DNA from: Actinomycetota bacterium
Lineage (GTDB): Bacteria; Actinomycetota; Actinomycetes; Nanopelagicales; Nanopelagicaceae
Reading direction: 5' to 3'
Assembly: GCA_009700365.1 (NCBI GenBank)
Contig: WLME01000057.1
Span: 1 to 7,360 of the forward strand
Length of the DNA stretch: 7,360 nucleotides
Shown here: positions 1 to 6,371 of the stretch, piece by piece
Layout: the number at the start of each line of letters is the position of its first letter
How positions within the stretch are numbered: the first letter of the stretch is position 1
The notes under the pieces: generated by a model
Told to the model about the DNA's origin: nothing
Databases searched by the model: none
What the model saw: the letters and a program-made list of their open reading frames with translations, nothing else
Program-made: the position numbers and the translations under genes

Positions 1-1
1 A

Positions 2-64
2 AAAGCAGCTAATGGAATTTATACCGCTAGCACCTCACCTGCTGTAACTTTCTCATTTACCTAA
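2..64 (+). CDS. C-terminal tail of an unidentified protein, cut by the left edge
   Basis: The second frame is open from the window edge to a TAA at 62-64 and encodes 20 residues, AANGIYTASTSPAVTFSF preceded by K and followed by T. The alternating small, Thr/Ser-rich and aromatic residues look like the last beta-strands of an extracellular Ig-like or fibronectin-type domain of a secreted or surface protein. That reading is only an impression from 20 residues. The gene would run convergently towards the permease gene on the other strand. The alternative is that this is non-coding sequence that happens to be open; a 60-base open frame is common by chance. Confidence 0.35.
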   Translation, partial: KAANGIYTASTSPAVTFSFT

Positions 65-113
65 GAAGATAGGAATGAAATTCGTCCCTTTTCTTGCACA
101 ACACTTTCTTCGT

Positions 114-152
114 TCGAGTTCGCTCGATTGACTTGCGACGCAGGCACTGCGT
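114..152. other. Two short hairpins in the convergent intergenic gap
   Basis: Between the left-edge gene tail and the stop of the permease gene there are two small perfect stems: TCGAG/CTCGA at 114-118 and 123-127 with a TTCG loop, and ACGCAG/CTGCGT at 138-143 and 147-152 with a 3-base loop. Such a gap between converging genes is where terminators are expected. Neither stem is followed by a T-run on either strand, so they are weak candidates and may be incidental. Nothing else is visible in 65-155. Confidence 0.25.
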
Positions 153-155
153 TAG

Positions 156-899
156 CTAGTTAAACCAGGTCTTTGCAAGAGTAAAGATCGAAACTGCAAA
201 AAGTAGAATCGCAAAATAACGACTAGGTTTTCGTGCAGCAACTTTTCCTGAATAATGCGAGGCAACTTGTGCGACAACAATGGCAGCTGCTCCCATCAAG
301 ACGGGGATGTGCCACTGGACCTGAGACCACAGCGCATGGTGACCCAAAAATGAGATTAGCGAGTTCGTGGCAATAATCAGTAGCGAGGTGCCCGCTGCAA
401 CTGCTTGAGGTGTACCGAAGAAAAGGACAAGTACTGGAATAGCTAAGAAGCCGCCGCCGATTCCAAAGAGACCTGTCATTGAACCGATAGCAAGTGAAGT
501 CACAATAAGAATTGGTACCGGCATGCGCTTATGTGTATTTAACTTTGGTGTGCGCAACATAGATAAGCCTGCAAAAAATAAGACGATCGAAAATCCAGTT
601 GTGATCACTGCATCAGGTATGTGTCGAGCAATCGAGGCAAAACCAAAGTTTGTAATGAGGCCGATTCCAGATATGGCAAAGGCATCTCGGTAGAGAACTT
701 GTTTGTTGCGAGCTTTGGGGATTACGCCTGACAGTGAGGCAAGAAATACAACGGCGAGGGCGGCAGTGGTAGCGAGTTTAGGCTCGAAGTCGAAGATGTA
801 CATCAAAATCGGAACAGAGAGCATTGCTCCGCCTGCTCCAACAAATCCTAGAACTGCTCCGATAAATGATCCTGCTATCAGGGCGCTAAGAATTTCCAT
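156..899 (-). CDS. TauE/SafE-family (DUF81) membrane transport protein
   Basis: This is a 247-residue, strongly hydrophobic protein with about eight predicted membrane helices (roughly residues 5-36, 44-62, 74-92, 97-115, 127-160, 166-186, 196-213 and 228-244). It has the internal duplication typical of TauE/SafE proteins: each half contains a Gly-rich G-x-GG-to-Pro loop, GFVGAGGAMLSVP at 18-30 and GLFGIGGGFLAIP at 143-155. The length is normal for the family (about 240-270). Family members are inner-membrane exporters or importers of small organic or inorganic anions such as sulfite, sulfoacetate and other organosulfur compounds, but the substrate cannot be read from this sequence. The ATG at 899 fits the usual N-terminus, though no good Shine-Dalgarno precedes it. 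The gene shares its strand with the DoxX gene but is separated from it by a hairpin terminator, so it probably has its own promoter or relies on leaky read-through. The family call is firm; the function is open. Confidence 0.9.
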   Translation of the reverse strand: MEILSALIAGSFIGAVLGFVGAGGAMLSVPILMYIFDFEPKLATTAALAVVFLASLSGVIPKARNKQVLYRDAFAISGIGLITNFGFASIARHIPDAVITTGFSIVLFFAGLSMLRTPKLNTHKRMPVPILIVTSLAIGSMTGLFGIGGGFLAIPVLVLFFGTPQAVAAGTSLLIIATNSLISFLGHHALWSQVQWHIPVLMGAAAIVVAQVASHYSGKVAARKPSRYFAILLFAVSIFTLAKTWFN

Positions 900-923
900 G
901 CAGCTATCTTGTCAGGGAATAGC

Positions 924-953
924 AAAAGCCCCCCGATTTCTCGAGGGGCTTTT
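924..953 (-). terminator. Hairpin terminator after the DoxX gene, possibly bidirectional
   Basis: AAAAGCCCC at 924-932 pairs perfectly with GGGGCTTTT at 945-953. The inner part adds CGA/TCG (934-936 with 941-943) around a 4-base loop, leaving one C/A mismatch. The A4 and T4 arms flank the GC core on both sides, so the element can act on either strand. It begins 18 bases after the DoxX stop codon and ends 24 bases before the permease start, so it should terminate doxX transcription. The U-run is only four bases, so termination may be partial. Confidence 0.8.
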
Positions 954-971
954 GAATTAATTACTTATGAA

Positions 972-1394
972 TTACTTGTTGAAGTACGAGATACTTCCGA
1001 CGTGTGCGCCGAAATCTGTCACATGTCCACTTGCGATGAGTGCAAAGAGGATCAGTGCAGCGCCTGCTAGAGCGAGATCCTTATTGAAGGCAATCATTTC
1101 GTTCTGCTTGGCTGTTGGGTCTGTCTCTTTCCAGTAGTTATGGAAGATAACCGCTGCGAGCACCAAAGTGATTGCGAGCAAGAGGGCGCCAAGGTCAACC
1201 CAGAGGCCGATCACTGTGTAGATGCCGCCAAGAAGGAAGAAGAGGCCTGAGATAAGGACTCCGAACTTTGCAGCAGGGAGCTTCTTGTACTTTGCGTATC
1301 CTGTCATCGCCTCAAGCTTTGCGAAGTGAGCGATACCTGATGTTATGAAGAGGGCGCCAAAGAGGATGCGACCTACGAGCAGAACTGCGTTCAA
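972..1394 (-). CDS. DoxX-family four-helix membrane protein
   Basis: This 140-residue protein has four predicted membrane helices (about 3-22, 44-64, 66-86 and 106-124). Its N-terminus, GRILFGALFITSGIAHFAKLEAM, is typical of DoxX/DoxD-like proteins: an R-x-L-x-x-x-x-F-x-x-x-G stretch, then a short loop and 'PA..FGVLISGLFFLLGGI' at the second helix. The family is named after the small subunit of an archaeal thiosulfate:quinone oxidoreductase. Most bacterial members have no assigned reaction, and some act with redox or oxidative-stress partners at the membrane. The start is a TTG at 1394-1392, chosen because AGGAGA lies four bases upstream (complement of 1399-1404). A terminator follows closely, so the gene appears monocistronic. 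It lies next to a TauE/SafE permease, another family with sulfur links, but co-function is only a guess. Confidence 0.85.
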   Translation of the reverse strand: MNAVLLVGRILFGALFITSGIAHFAKLEAMTGYAKYKKLPAAKFGVLISGLFFLLGGIYTVIGLWVDLGALLLAITLVLAAVIFHNYWKETDPTAKQNEMIAFNKDLALAGAALILFALIASGHVTDFGAHVGSISYFNK

Positions 1395-1398
1395 TTTT

Positions 1399-1404
1399 TC
1401 TCCT
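1399..1404 (-). promoter_or_regulatory. Ribosome binding site fixing the TTG start of the DoxX gene
   Basis: On the minus strand AGGAGA is followed by AAAA and then the TTG codon at 1394-1392. It is one of the best Shine-Dalgarno matches in the window. It sits at a suitable, slightly short distance (4-5 bases), which is why the rare TTG is taken as the start. Confidence 0.75.
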
Positions 1405-1431
1405 AAGAGTTAAGTGGGACGTACTAAGAAA

Positions 1432-1460
1432 AGGGTAGGTACAGATAGTTGAAATTTCAA
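1432..1460 (-). promoter_or_regulatory. Candidate sigma-A promoter of the DoxX gene
   Basis: Read on the minus strand, TTGAAA (complement of 1455-1460) is separated by 17 bases from TACCCT (complement of 1432-1437). This fits an actinobacterial housekeeping promoter (TTGNNN, 17 bp, TANNNT). The predicted start near 1425 leaves a leader of about 30 bases that contains the AGGAGA ribosome binding site. It is a pattern match only. Confidence 0.45.
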
Positions 1461-1464
1461 TTAT
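1445..1464. promoter_or_regulatory. Palindrome over the DoxX -35 region, candidate operator
   Basis: TTGAAATTTCAA at 1449-1460 is a perfect 12-bp palindrome. ATA at 1445-1447 and TAT at 1462-1464 extend it to 20 bp with a single mismatched pair (1448/1461). It overlaps the predicted -35 hexamer, where a dimeric repressor or activator would act. I do not recognise the motif as a known regulator's site. Confidence 0.4.
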
Positions 1465-1529
1465 GTAGGGCTCCGACACGCCCTTTTCGCCCCCTGGCGG
1501 GGTCGATCCACGCTCATATCGGGGGCCAC

Positions 1530-1558
1530 TTGCCCTTGTCAGCGCTCTGGTCTATTTT
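1530..1558 (+). promoter_or_regulatory. DNA-damage promoter of the polymerase operon, PafBC/RecA-NDp type
   Basis: TTGTCAGCG at 1536-1544, then exactly 8 bases, then TATTTT at 1553-1558. The RecA-independent damage promoter described in mycobacteria (RecA-NDp, later shown to be driven by PafBC) is recalled as TTGTCRGTG-N8-TANNNT, so only one position differs. If transcription starts near 1565, TGTCA falls at about -28 to -24, matching the '-26 element' contacted by PafBC. A weak -35-like TTGCCC at 1530-1535, 17 bases from the -10, is also present. The predicted start lies inside the LexA operator. Confidence 0.6.
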
Positions 1559-1575
1559 TCGAACATCTGTTCGAA
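1558..1575. promoter_or_regulatory. LexA operator (SOS box)
   Basis: TTCGAACATCTGTTCGAA is a perfect 18-bp palindrome with a 4-base centre. It contains TCGAAC-N4-GTTCGA, the actinobacterial LexA consensus. It overlaps the end of the -10 TATTTT and the predicted transcription start, so bound LexA should block initiation. It lies 33 bases before the first gene of the operon. Confidence 0.92.
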
Positions 1576-1607
1576 TTATCAACAGATACCAAGGGGAAGC
1601 AATAAAG

Positions 1608-1901
1608 ATGTCAGCACAATCTGTACCAGCACAGGTCATTCCGGCGCACGAGGTCGTATCCGATGGCGGACTTACACCCATTGAGTTCACCTTTAAAGGA
1701 CGGCGCTTTCGTATCCATGCAGTCTTATCGCGATGGTGTGAGGCCGGGGGATGGTGGAACCGCATTAGCGATGGAAAGTTTCGTCCCGACGATCAAGCGC
1801 GAGCGCTCTGGACAGTTGAAGCGGCGCCAATTGGCGCGCTTGCTACATTCCAACTCGAACGCGATGAAACAACTGGTCAATGGATCATTAGAGCCATCTA
1901 A
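1608..1901 (+). CDS. DUF6504-family small protein of the SOS polymerase operon
   Basis: This is a 97-residue soluble protein with no signal peptide or membrane segment. After a low-complexity N-terminus (1-22) comes a compact domain: PIEFTFKGRRFRIHAVLSRW at 24-43, then GGWWNR at 47-52, LWTVEAA at 67-73 and a final FQLERDETTGQWIIRAI at 81-97. The F-x-W/F-x-GR-x-[YF] strand, the central WW, the W-x-VEA strand and the closing D-x-x-x-x-x-W strand are what I recall of DUF6504. That actinobacterial family is often encoded beside dnaE2 or ImuB-like polymerase genes and has no assigned biochemical function. The ATG at 1608 is used because an open frame extending further upstream would cover the promoter and LexA box. 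AGGGGA at 1592-1597 can serve as a somewhat distant ribosome binding site. As first gene under a LexA operator it is probably SOS-induced. Its TAA shares one base with the next gene's ATG, so translation is probably coupled. A polymerase accessory role, perhaps standing in for ImuA, is inference. Confidence 0.8.
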   Translation: MSAQSVPAQVIPAHEVVSDGGLTPIEFTFKGRRFRIHAVLSRWCEAGGWWNRISDGKFRPDDQARALWTVEAAPIGALATFQLERDETTGQWIIRAI

Positions 1902-4900
1902 TGAGCTTTATCCATCTACGCGCTGCAAGTGCGTATTCACTTAAATACGGAACAACGCAACCTCGCGATTTAGTGGCGCGCGCATCGGAACTTGAAATGC
2001 CGGCGCTGGCCCTTACCGATCGCGATGGTTTGGCGGGTGCAATCCGTTTTACCAAAGCATGTGTATCGCATGGCATCGCACCGATTATCGGACTCAATCT
2101 TCCGATTCGCATCGGTGATGTATCAGGCCTTCTTCCGCGAGTGACAGTGCTTGCACACGGTGATGGTGGATGGCGCAGTTTGGTGCGGTTGCTGACGGGA
2201 TTGCAGATGAATTCACTTGATCGCACTGCTGTATTAACTCTTGATCTTCTTGAAAAATTTAGCCAGTACACATCGAATCTTCATCTGCTCCATGGCCCCG
2301 AATCTCCAGTGTCACAGGCGCTCGCCGCACATCGATTCGATGCAGCCCTAGATATTTTTAATCAGACTCGTGATCTCTTTGCCGACCATGCCATCGAATG
2401 TGTATCTCATTTAGTCGGCGGCAACGGTCCGCGCTCTACGGCGCATGCAGCGCGGTCGCTCATCTTTGCCCGCGATAACGATATTGATGCAGTCGTTACC
2501 AATGCTGTGCGTATGCGCGATCGTGACGATGGACCGGTCGCCGATGTCCTCGATTGCGCGCGTCAATTGGTTCCATTGCATTCACGTCATGTCGAACGTC
2601 GCAATGCTGAAGCTTATTTAAAGAGCAGCGATGAAATGATCTCCTTAGCTGCAGAAATTGCGCGAGCAGCAGGCGAACGCACGCCACGTGCATTATTAAA
2701 GACAACAAGACAGTGGGCCGAACGCGCAGTCTTATCACCACATCGAGATATCGGATTAGGGGGGATTCACTTACCCGAACCCCATGTTGTAGGCGCAGAT
2801 TCACCGGCAGCAATGCGCGCTTTGTTACGTACGCGATCTGAAGCCGGAATCAATTGGCGCTACAACGACAGCGCCACAATTGCTAAAGCGCGTGCACGAC
2901 TCGATGATGAACTCGCCATCGTTGCAACGCTGGGATACGAGTCTTACTTTCTAACCGTTGCAGATATCACCGATATGGCACGTGCTGCAGATATTCGCGT
3001 GGCAGCGCGTGGCAGCGGTGCAGGTTCATTGATCTGTCATTTGCTTGGAATATCAGGTGTTGATCCGATGCAACATGGATTATTAATGGAGCGTTTCTGT
3101 TCGCCGCTACGCCGCGCACTTCCTGATATTGATATCGATGTCGAATCTGCCAGACGGCTTGAAATTTATGAAATGGTATTTAAGCGATACGGCGCAGAGG
3201 ATTGGAGCAAACCTGGACTGGTTTCACGATGCGCAACAGTTGCAATGGTCGACACCTACCGTGCGCGCAACGCTATTCGCGACGCGGGTGCAGCGCTGGG
3301 CATGCCCACAATGGAGATTGATTTACTTGCAAAATCAATGCCGCACATCCGCGCAGGCAATATCGAAGCGGCCCTTGCTTCGCTACCTGAACTCAAGAGC
3401 CTCAATACATCTGCGCCTCTTACTCGCGCAACAATTGCACTTGCTGCACGCCTCGATGGCCTGCCGCGACATTTAGCGATGCATCCATGTGCCATGGTCT
3501 TATCTGATGCAGCTTTTCTTGATCGCGCACCAGTGCAGATCAATGCGGGTGGTTTCCCTATGGTCGAATTTGATAAAGATGATGTAGAAGATATTGGCTT
3601 ACTTAAACTCGACATTCTGGGAGTGCGCATGCAATCCACGATTGCACATGCAGTGCGTGAAATTACTCGTATCGATAAGAAAGATATTGATATCGATGCA
3701 GTTCGACTCGATGATGCAGATACATATTCCCTTATTCAATCAACGCGCACCTTGGGTATCTTTCAAGTGGAAAGCCCTGGCCAGCGTGAGCTAGTTGGGA
3801 AGTTAGAGCCGCGCACCTTTAATGATTTGATTATCGATATCTCACTCTTTCGACCAGGGCCGGTTAAGAGCGACATGATTCGCCCATTTCTTAATGCGCG
3901 CCATGGATGGACGCCAGCGCAGATCATTCACTCTGATTTGCTGCCAATCCTCTCTGAGACTGAAGGCGTTGTGGTCTTTCACGAACAAGTAATCTCGATT
4001 ATCTCGGTGATGACTGGTATTTCACTTGCCGCAGCTGATGAAAAACGCAGAGCGCTAGGGGATAGGGCTGGCCAGCAAGAGGTCTGCGATTGGTTCTTCC
4101 CTGCTGCCACAGAGCGCGGTTATGAGTTAAAGGTAATTACCGAAATCTGGGATGTTCTGCGCGCCTTTGCATCCTTTGGTTTCTGCAAGGCGCATGCTGC
4201 AGCTTTTGCGCTGCCTACATATCAATCAGCATGGTTAAAAACTCATCACCCTGCAGCATTTATGGCAGGTGTACTAACGCACGATCCGGGTATGTATCCC
4301 AAACGGCTCATGCTCGATGAAGCGCGTCAGATGGGTGTAGGTATCGCACCCCTTGATATCAATAAGTCATCTGCTGAGTATCGCGTTGAACGCACTCTTG
4401 ATGGTGATGCAATCCGTATCGCATTTTCAACTGTTGCTGGAATATCGGATAAGGAAATCACTTCGATTATTGCAGGTCAGCCCTATATCGATCTCGCTGA
4501 TTTCTATCGCAGATCTGGTGCATCCACACCAGTTACTGAGAATCTGATTATGACTGGCGCCTTCGATTCAGTACATACCAATCAACGCGACTTGTTACTG
4601 CACTTTAACGACCTGCAGAAATCACCTGTTGCGCATCTTCCGGGCTCACAACTCACCTTTGGTTTTGCAGCACCTGCTCTCGAAAGTAGCGGCCTGCAAC
4701 CTCTCAACTCTGCAGAGAAAGTACGTAGCGAGGTAGAACGTTTAGGCATGGATGTGACTGAACATATGCTCAGCTTCTATGCGCCATTTCTTAATGCAAT
4801 CGGCGCTGTTAAATCCTCTGATTTGTTGTCGTTACGTTCTGATTCATCGGTGCTTGTCGCCGGAGTAAAAGTTGCTCTGCAAACTCCGCCAGTGCGTTCA

Positions 4901-5137
4901 GGTCGTCGCGTTATCTTCTTAACTCTCGATGATGGTTATGGCTGCAGCGATTCAACATTCTTTCCTGATGCACAAGTCGATCATGCATCCACTTTGTATT
5001 CCACATCGCTACTTCTCGTGCGCGGGCAGACTCGTCGAACAGGTGCGCGGGGGATATCTATCCGTGCAACAGCAGTATGGGACTTAAGCCTTGCCTACGA
5101 AAAATGGCGTAAACAAAGAGATAGTGTGGCGATATGA
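1901..5137 (+). CDS. dnaE2: Error-prone C-family DNA polymerase, DnaE2 type
   Basis: This 1078-residue replicative-fold polymerase alpha subunit is slightly shorter than housekeeping DnaE1, as is usual for DnaE2. In order: an N-terminal PHP domain (about 3-220); the polymerase palm and thumb (about 280-590) with RGSGAGSLICHLLGI at 370-384 and the catalytic PDIDID at 408-413 (D411 and D413 as likely metal ligands, with D571 in LKLDILG as the third); fingers with FQVESPGQRE (621-630) and LFRPGPVKSDM (649-659); FGFCKAHAAAFA at 759-770; a helix-hairpin-helix region (about 840-890); a candidate clamp-binding motif QLTFGF at 917-922; and an OB-fold at about 985-1060. The PHP domain looks dead as a nuclease: the His-x-His ligand pair near residues 7-9 is RAA, and TDH is TDRDG (39-43). 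Known DnaE2 enzymes perform mutagenic lesion bypass after DNA damage, together with a Y-family partner and the beta clamp. The start overlaps the upstream stop (TAATG) and the end overlaps dinB by 4 bp (ATGA). Confidence 0.93.
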   Translation: MSFIHLRAASAYSLKYGTTQPRDLVARASELEMPALALTDRDGLAGAIRFTKACVSHGIAPIIGLNLPIRIGDVSGLLPRVTVLAHGDGGWRSLVRLLTGLQMNSLDRTAVLTLDLLEKFSQYTSNLHLLHGPESPVSQALAAHRFDAALDIFNQTRDLFADHAIECVSHLVGGNGPRSTAHAARSLIFARDNDIDAVVTNAVRMRDRDDGPVADVLDCARQLVPLHSRHVERRNAEAYLKSSDEMISLAAEIARAAGERTPRALLKTTRQWAERAVLSPHRDIGLGGIHLPEPHVVGADSPAAMRALLRTRSEAGINWRYNDSATIAKARARLDDELAIVATLGYESYFLTVADITDMARAADIRVAARGSGAGSLICHLLGISGVDPMQHGLLMERFCSPLRRALPDIDIDVESARRLEIYEMVFKRYGAEDWSKPGLVSRCATVAMVDTYRARNAIRDAGAALGMPTMEIDLLAKSMPHIRAGNIEAALASLPELKSLNTSAPLTRATIALAARLDGLPRHLAMHPCAMVLSDAAFLDRAPVQINAGGFPMVEFDKDDVEDIGLLKLDILGVRMQSTIAHAVREITRIDKKDIDIDAVRLDDADTYSLIQSTRTLGIFQVESPGQRELVGKLEPRTFNDLIIDISLFRPGPVKSDMIRPFLNARHGWTPAQIIHSDLLPILSETEGVVVFHEQVISIISVMTGISLAAADEKRRALGDRAGQQEVCDWFFPAATERGYELKVITEIWDVLRAFASFGFCKAHAAAFALPTYQSAWLKTHHPAAFMAGVLTHDPGMYPKRLMLDEARQMGVGIAPLDINKSSAEYRVERTLDGDAIRIAFSTVAGISDKEITSIIAGQPYIDLADFYRRSGASTPVTENLIMTGAFDSVHTNQRDLLLHFNDLQKSPVAHLPGSQLTFGFAAPALESSGLQPLNSAEKVRSEVERLGMDVTEHMLSFYAPFLNAIGAVKSSDLLSLRSDSSVLVAGVKVALQTPPVRSGRRVIFLTLDDGYGCSDSTFFPDAQVDHASTLYSTSLLLVRGQTRRTGARGISIRATAVWDLSLAYEKWRKQRDSVAI

Positions 5138-6339
5138 GTACCGAGAATAACGACGAACAGAACGAATCCGTTATTCTCCATGTCGATATGGATGCCTTCT
5201 ATGCATCTGTCGCCGAACTTGATAATCCCCAATATAAAGGAAGAGCATTAGTCGTTGGCGCTGGTGTCCGCGGAGTCGTCTTGTCCGCAAATTACGAAGC
5301 TCGCAAATTTGGAATCCGCGCTGCAATGCCCGTGGGACGCGCAAAGCGAATGGCGCCGCATGCAATCTTTATTCCGCCTGAACATCATAGATACTCCGAA
5401 ATTTCACAACGCGTGATGACAATCTTCAATTCTTATACGCCACTTGTCGAACCGATATCACTCGATGAAGCATTTCTTGATGTCACAGGTTCGCAGAAAT
5501 TATTTGGAACAGGTCGCGAGATAGCAGCAAAGATTCGAGCGCAGGTTGAGAAAGAAGAAGGAATCACTTGCTCAGTCGGTATTGCACCTTCAAAGTTCAT
5601 CGCCAAACTTGCATCTCAACATTGCAAACCAAACGGTATGCTCGAAATTAAATCTGATCGGATCCTCGAGTTCCTTCACCCGCTACCTGTACGCGCAATC
5701 TGGGGAGTCGGGCCCAAAACCGCAGAGTCCTTAGATCGACTAGGCCTACATACTGTTTCTGATATCGCCAACACTTCTCGATCAACGCTGATAAGAGCGC
5801 TAGGGGATGCAACAGGTGAATCGCTCTATGAGCTTGCATGGGGTCGCGATTATCGCGATGTAGTAGTCAATGAACCAGAAAAAAGCATCGGAAATGAAGA
5901 AACCTTCTCGCGCGATCTTGATAATCCTGAAGAAATATTGCGCGAATTTCTGCGGATGACAGAGAAAGCCACAGCGCGCCTACGCGATGCCAATCTCTTT
6001 GCGAAGACAATTACAATCAAAATCAAATTTGCAGATTTCACTTCGATTACGCGATCAAAGACTGTCCCACTTGGAATCGATAGCACCCACGACACCTATG
6101 AAATTGTGAAGAAGTTATATGTGGCGCTCCGTAATGAAGGTGCGCGCATTCGCCTAGTTGGGGTTTCACTGGGAAACCTGCAAGAAGATGTGCCCGAACA
6201 GCTTGAACTCGGTGCGCGCGAACGTGGCTGGCGCGATGCAGATACTGCGATAGATAAGGCAAAGGCGCGATTTGGTGGCGCAAGTGTGCGGCCAGGGCGC
6301 CTTATTAAGCCTGAGAGCAGTTCAGGTGACACTGAGTAG
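5134..6339 (+). CDS. dinB: DNA polymerase IV, Y-family translesion polymerase
   Basis: This 401-residue protein has the full DinB fold. The palm opens with ILHVDMDAFYASVE-like residues at 14-28. D18 and the SLDEAFLDV segment (109-117; D111, E112) supply the three catalytic carboxylates, and Y23 occupies the steric-gate position that excludes ribonucleotides. Fingers (about 36-90), the SVGIAPSKFIAKLAS segment (147-161), HhH motifs with WGVGPKTAESL (190-200) and the little-finger domain (about 250-350) follow. The C-terminus has a possible clamp-binding QLELG (356-360) without the usual final Phe, then a W-x-x-A-x-x-x-x-D-x-x-x-x-RFG tail. Because the catalytic residues are intact, this is not an ImuB-type dead subunit. 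Pol IV bypasses minor-groove lesions and can extend mismatched ends. Its ATG lies inside the dnaE2 stop (ATGA), with no strong ribosome binding site, so it is probably translationally coupled and co-induced with dnaE2. The SOS operon appears to end here or to read on into the next gene. Confidence 0.94.
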   Translation: MSTENNDEQNESVILHVDMDAFYASVAELDNPQYKGRALVVGAGVRGVVLSANYEARKFGIRAAMPVGRAKRMAPHAIFIPPEHHRYSEISQRVMTIFNSYTPLVEPISLDEAFLDVTGSQKLFGTGREIAAKIRAQVEKEEGITCSVGIAPSKFIAKLASQHCKPNGMLEIKSDRILEFLHPLPVRAIWGVGPKTAESLDRLGLHTVSDIANTSRSTLIRALGDATGESLYELAWGRDYRDVVVNEPEKSIGNEETFSRDLDNPEEILREFLRMTEKATARLRDANLFAKTITIKIKFADFTSITRSKTVPLGIDSTHDTYEIVKKLYVALRNEGARIRLVGVSLGNLQEDVPEQLELGARERGWRDADTAIDKAKARFGGASVRPGRLIKPESSSGDTE

Positions 6340-6359
6340 CGCTAGGAAGCGAACTGTTC

Positions 6360-6365
6360 TATTCT
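6360..6365 (+). promoter_or_regulatory. Candidate -10 element for a leaderless DUF3040 mRNA
   Basis: TATTCT fits the actinobacterial -10 pattern TANNNT. Its last base is six bases before the A of the ATG at 6372, the distance at which a transcript would start on the start codon itself. No Shine-Dalgarno lies within the usual distance: the nearest, GGAAG at 6345-6349, is 22 bases away. No convincing -35 is seen. Confidence 0.35.
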
Positions 6366-6371
6366 CTCCAT

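Noticed and set aside
909..917. TTGTCAGGG as a second PafBC-type promoter
   Set aside because: No TANNNT lies 8 bases downstream (the bases are AAGCCC), it runs into the terminator hairpin, and it points towards the 3' end of the DoxX gene on the opposite strand.
703..960. Plus-strand open frame opposite the permease N-terminus
   Set aside because: It is the complement of a conserved membrane-protein gene and runs through the terminator hairpin. It has no family resemblance.
1491..1502. CCCC-TGGC-GGGG hairpin upstream of the SOS promoter
   Set aside because: It has only a four-base stem, no T-run and no conserved context visible, so it is too weak to call.
1449..1607. Upstream in-frame extension of the DUF6504 protein
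   Set aside because: It would be coding through the damage promoter and LexA operator, and the extra residues resemble no family N-terminus. The ATG at 1608 with AGGGGA upstream is better.
3256..3639. Long open antisense frame inside dnaE2, and similar ones at 1888-2271, 2496-2813 and 5850-6332
   Set aside because: They lie wholly or mostly within strongly conserved polymerase genes, their translations are rich in Arg/Ser/His without recognisable domains, and none has a convincing ribosome binding site. They are shadows of the real reading frames.
6351..6359. GAACTGTTC before DUF3040 as a second LexA box
   Set aside because: The half-sites are separated by one base instead of four, and the outer TC/GA bases are missing, so it is not a LexA consensus.
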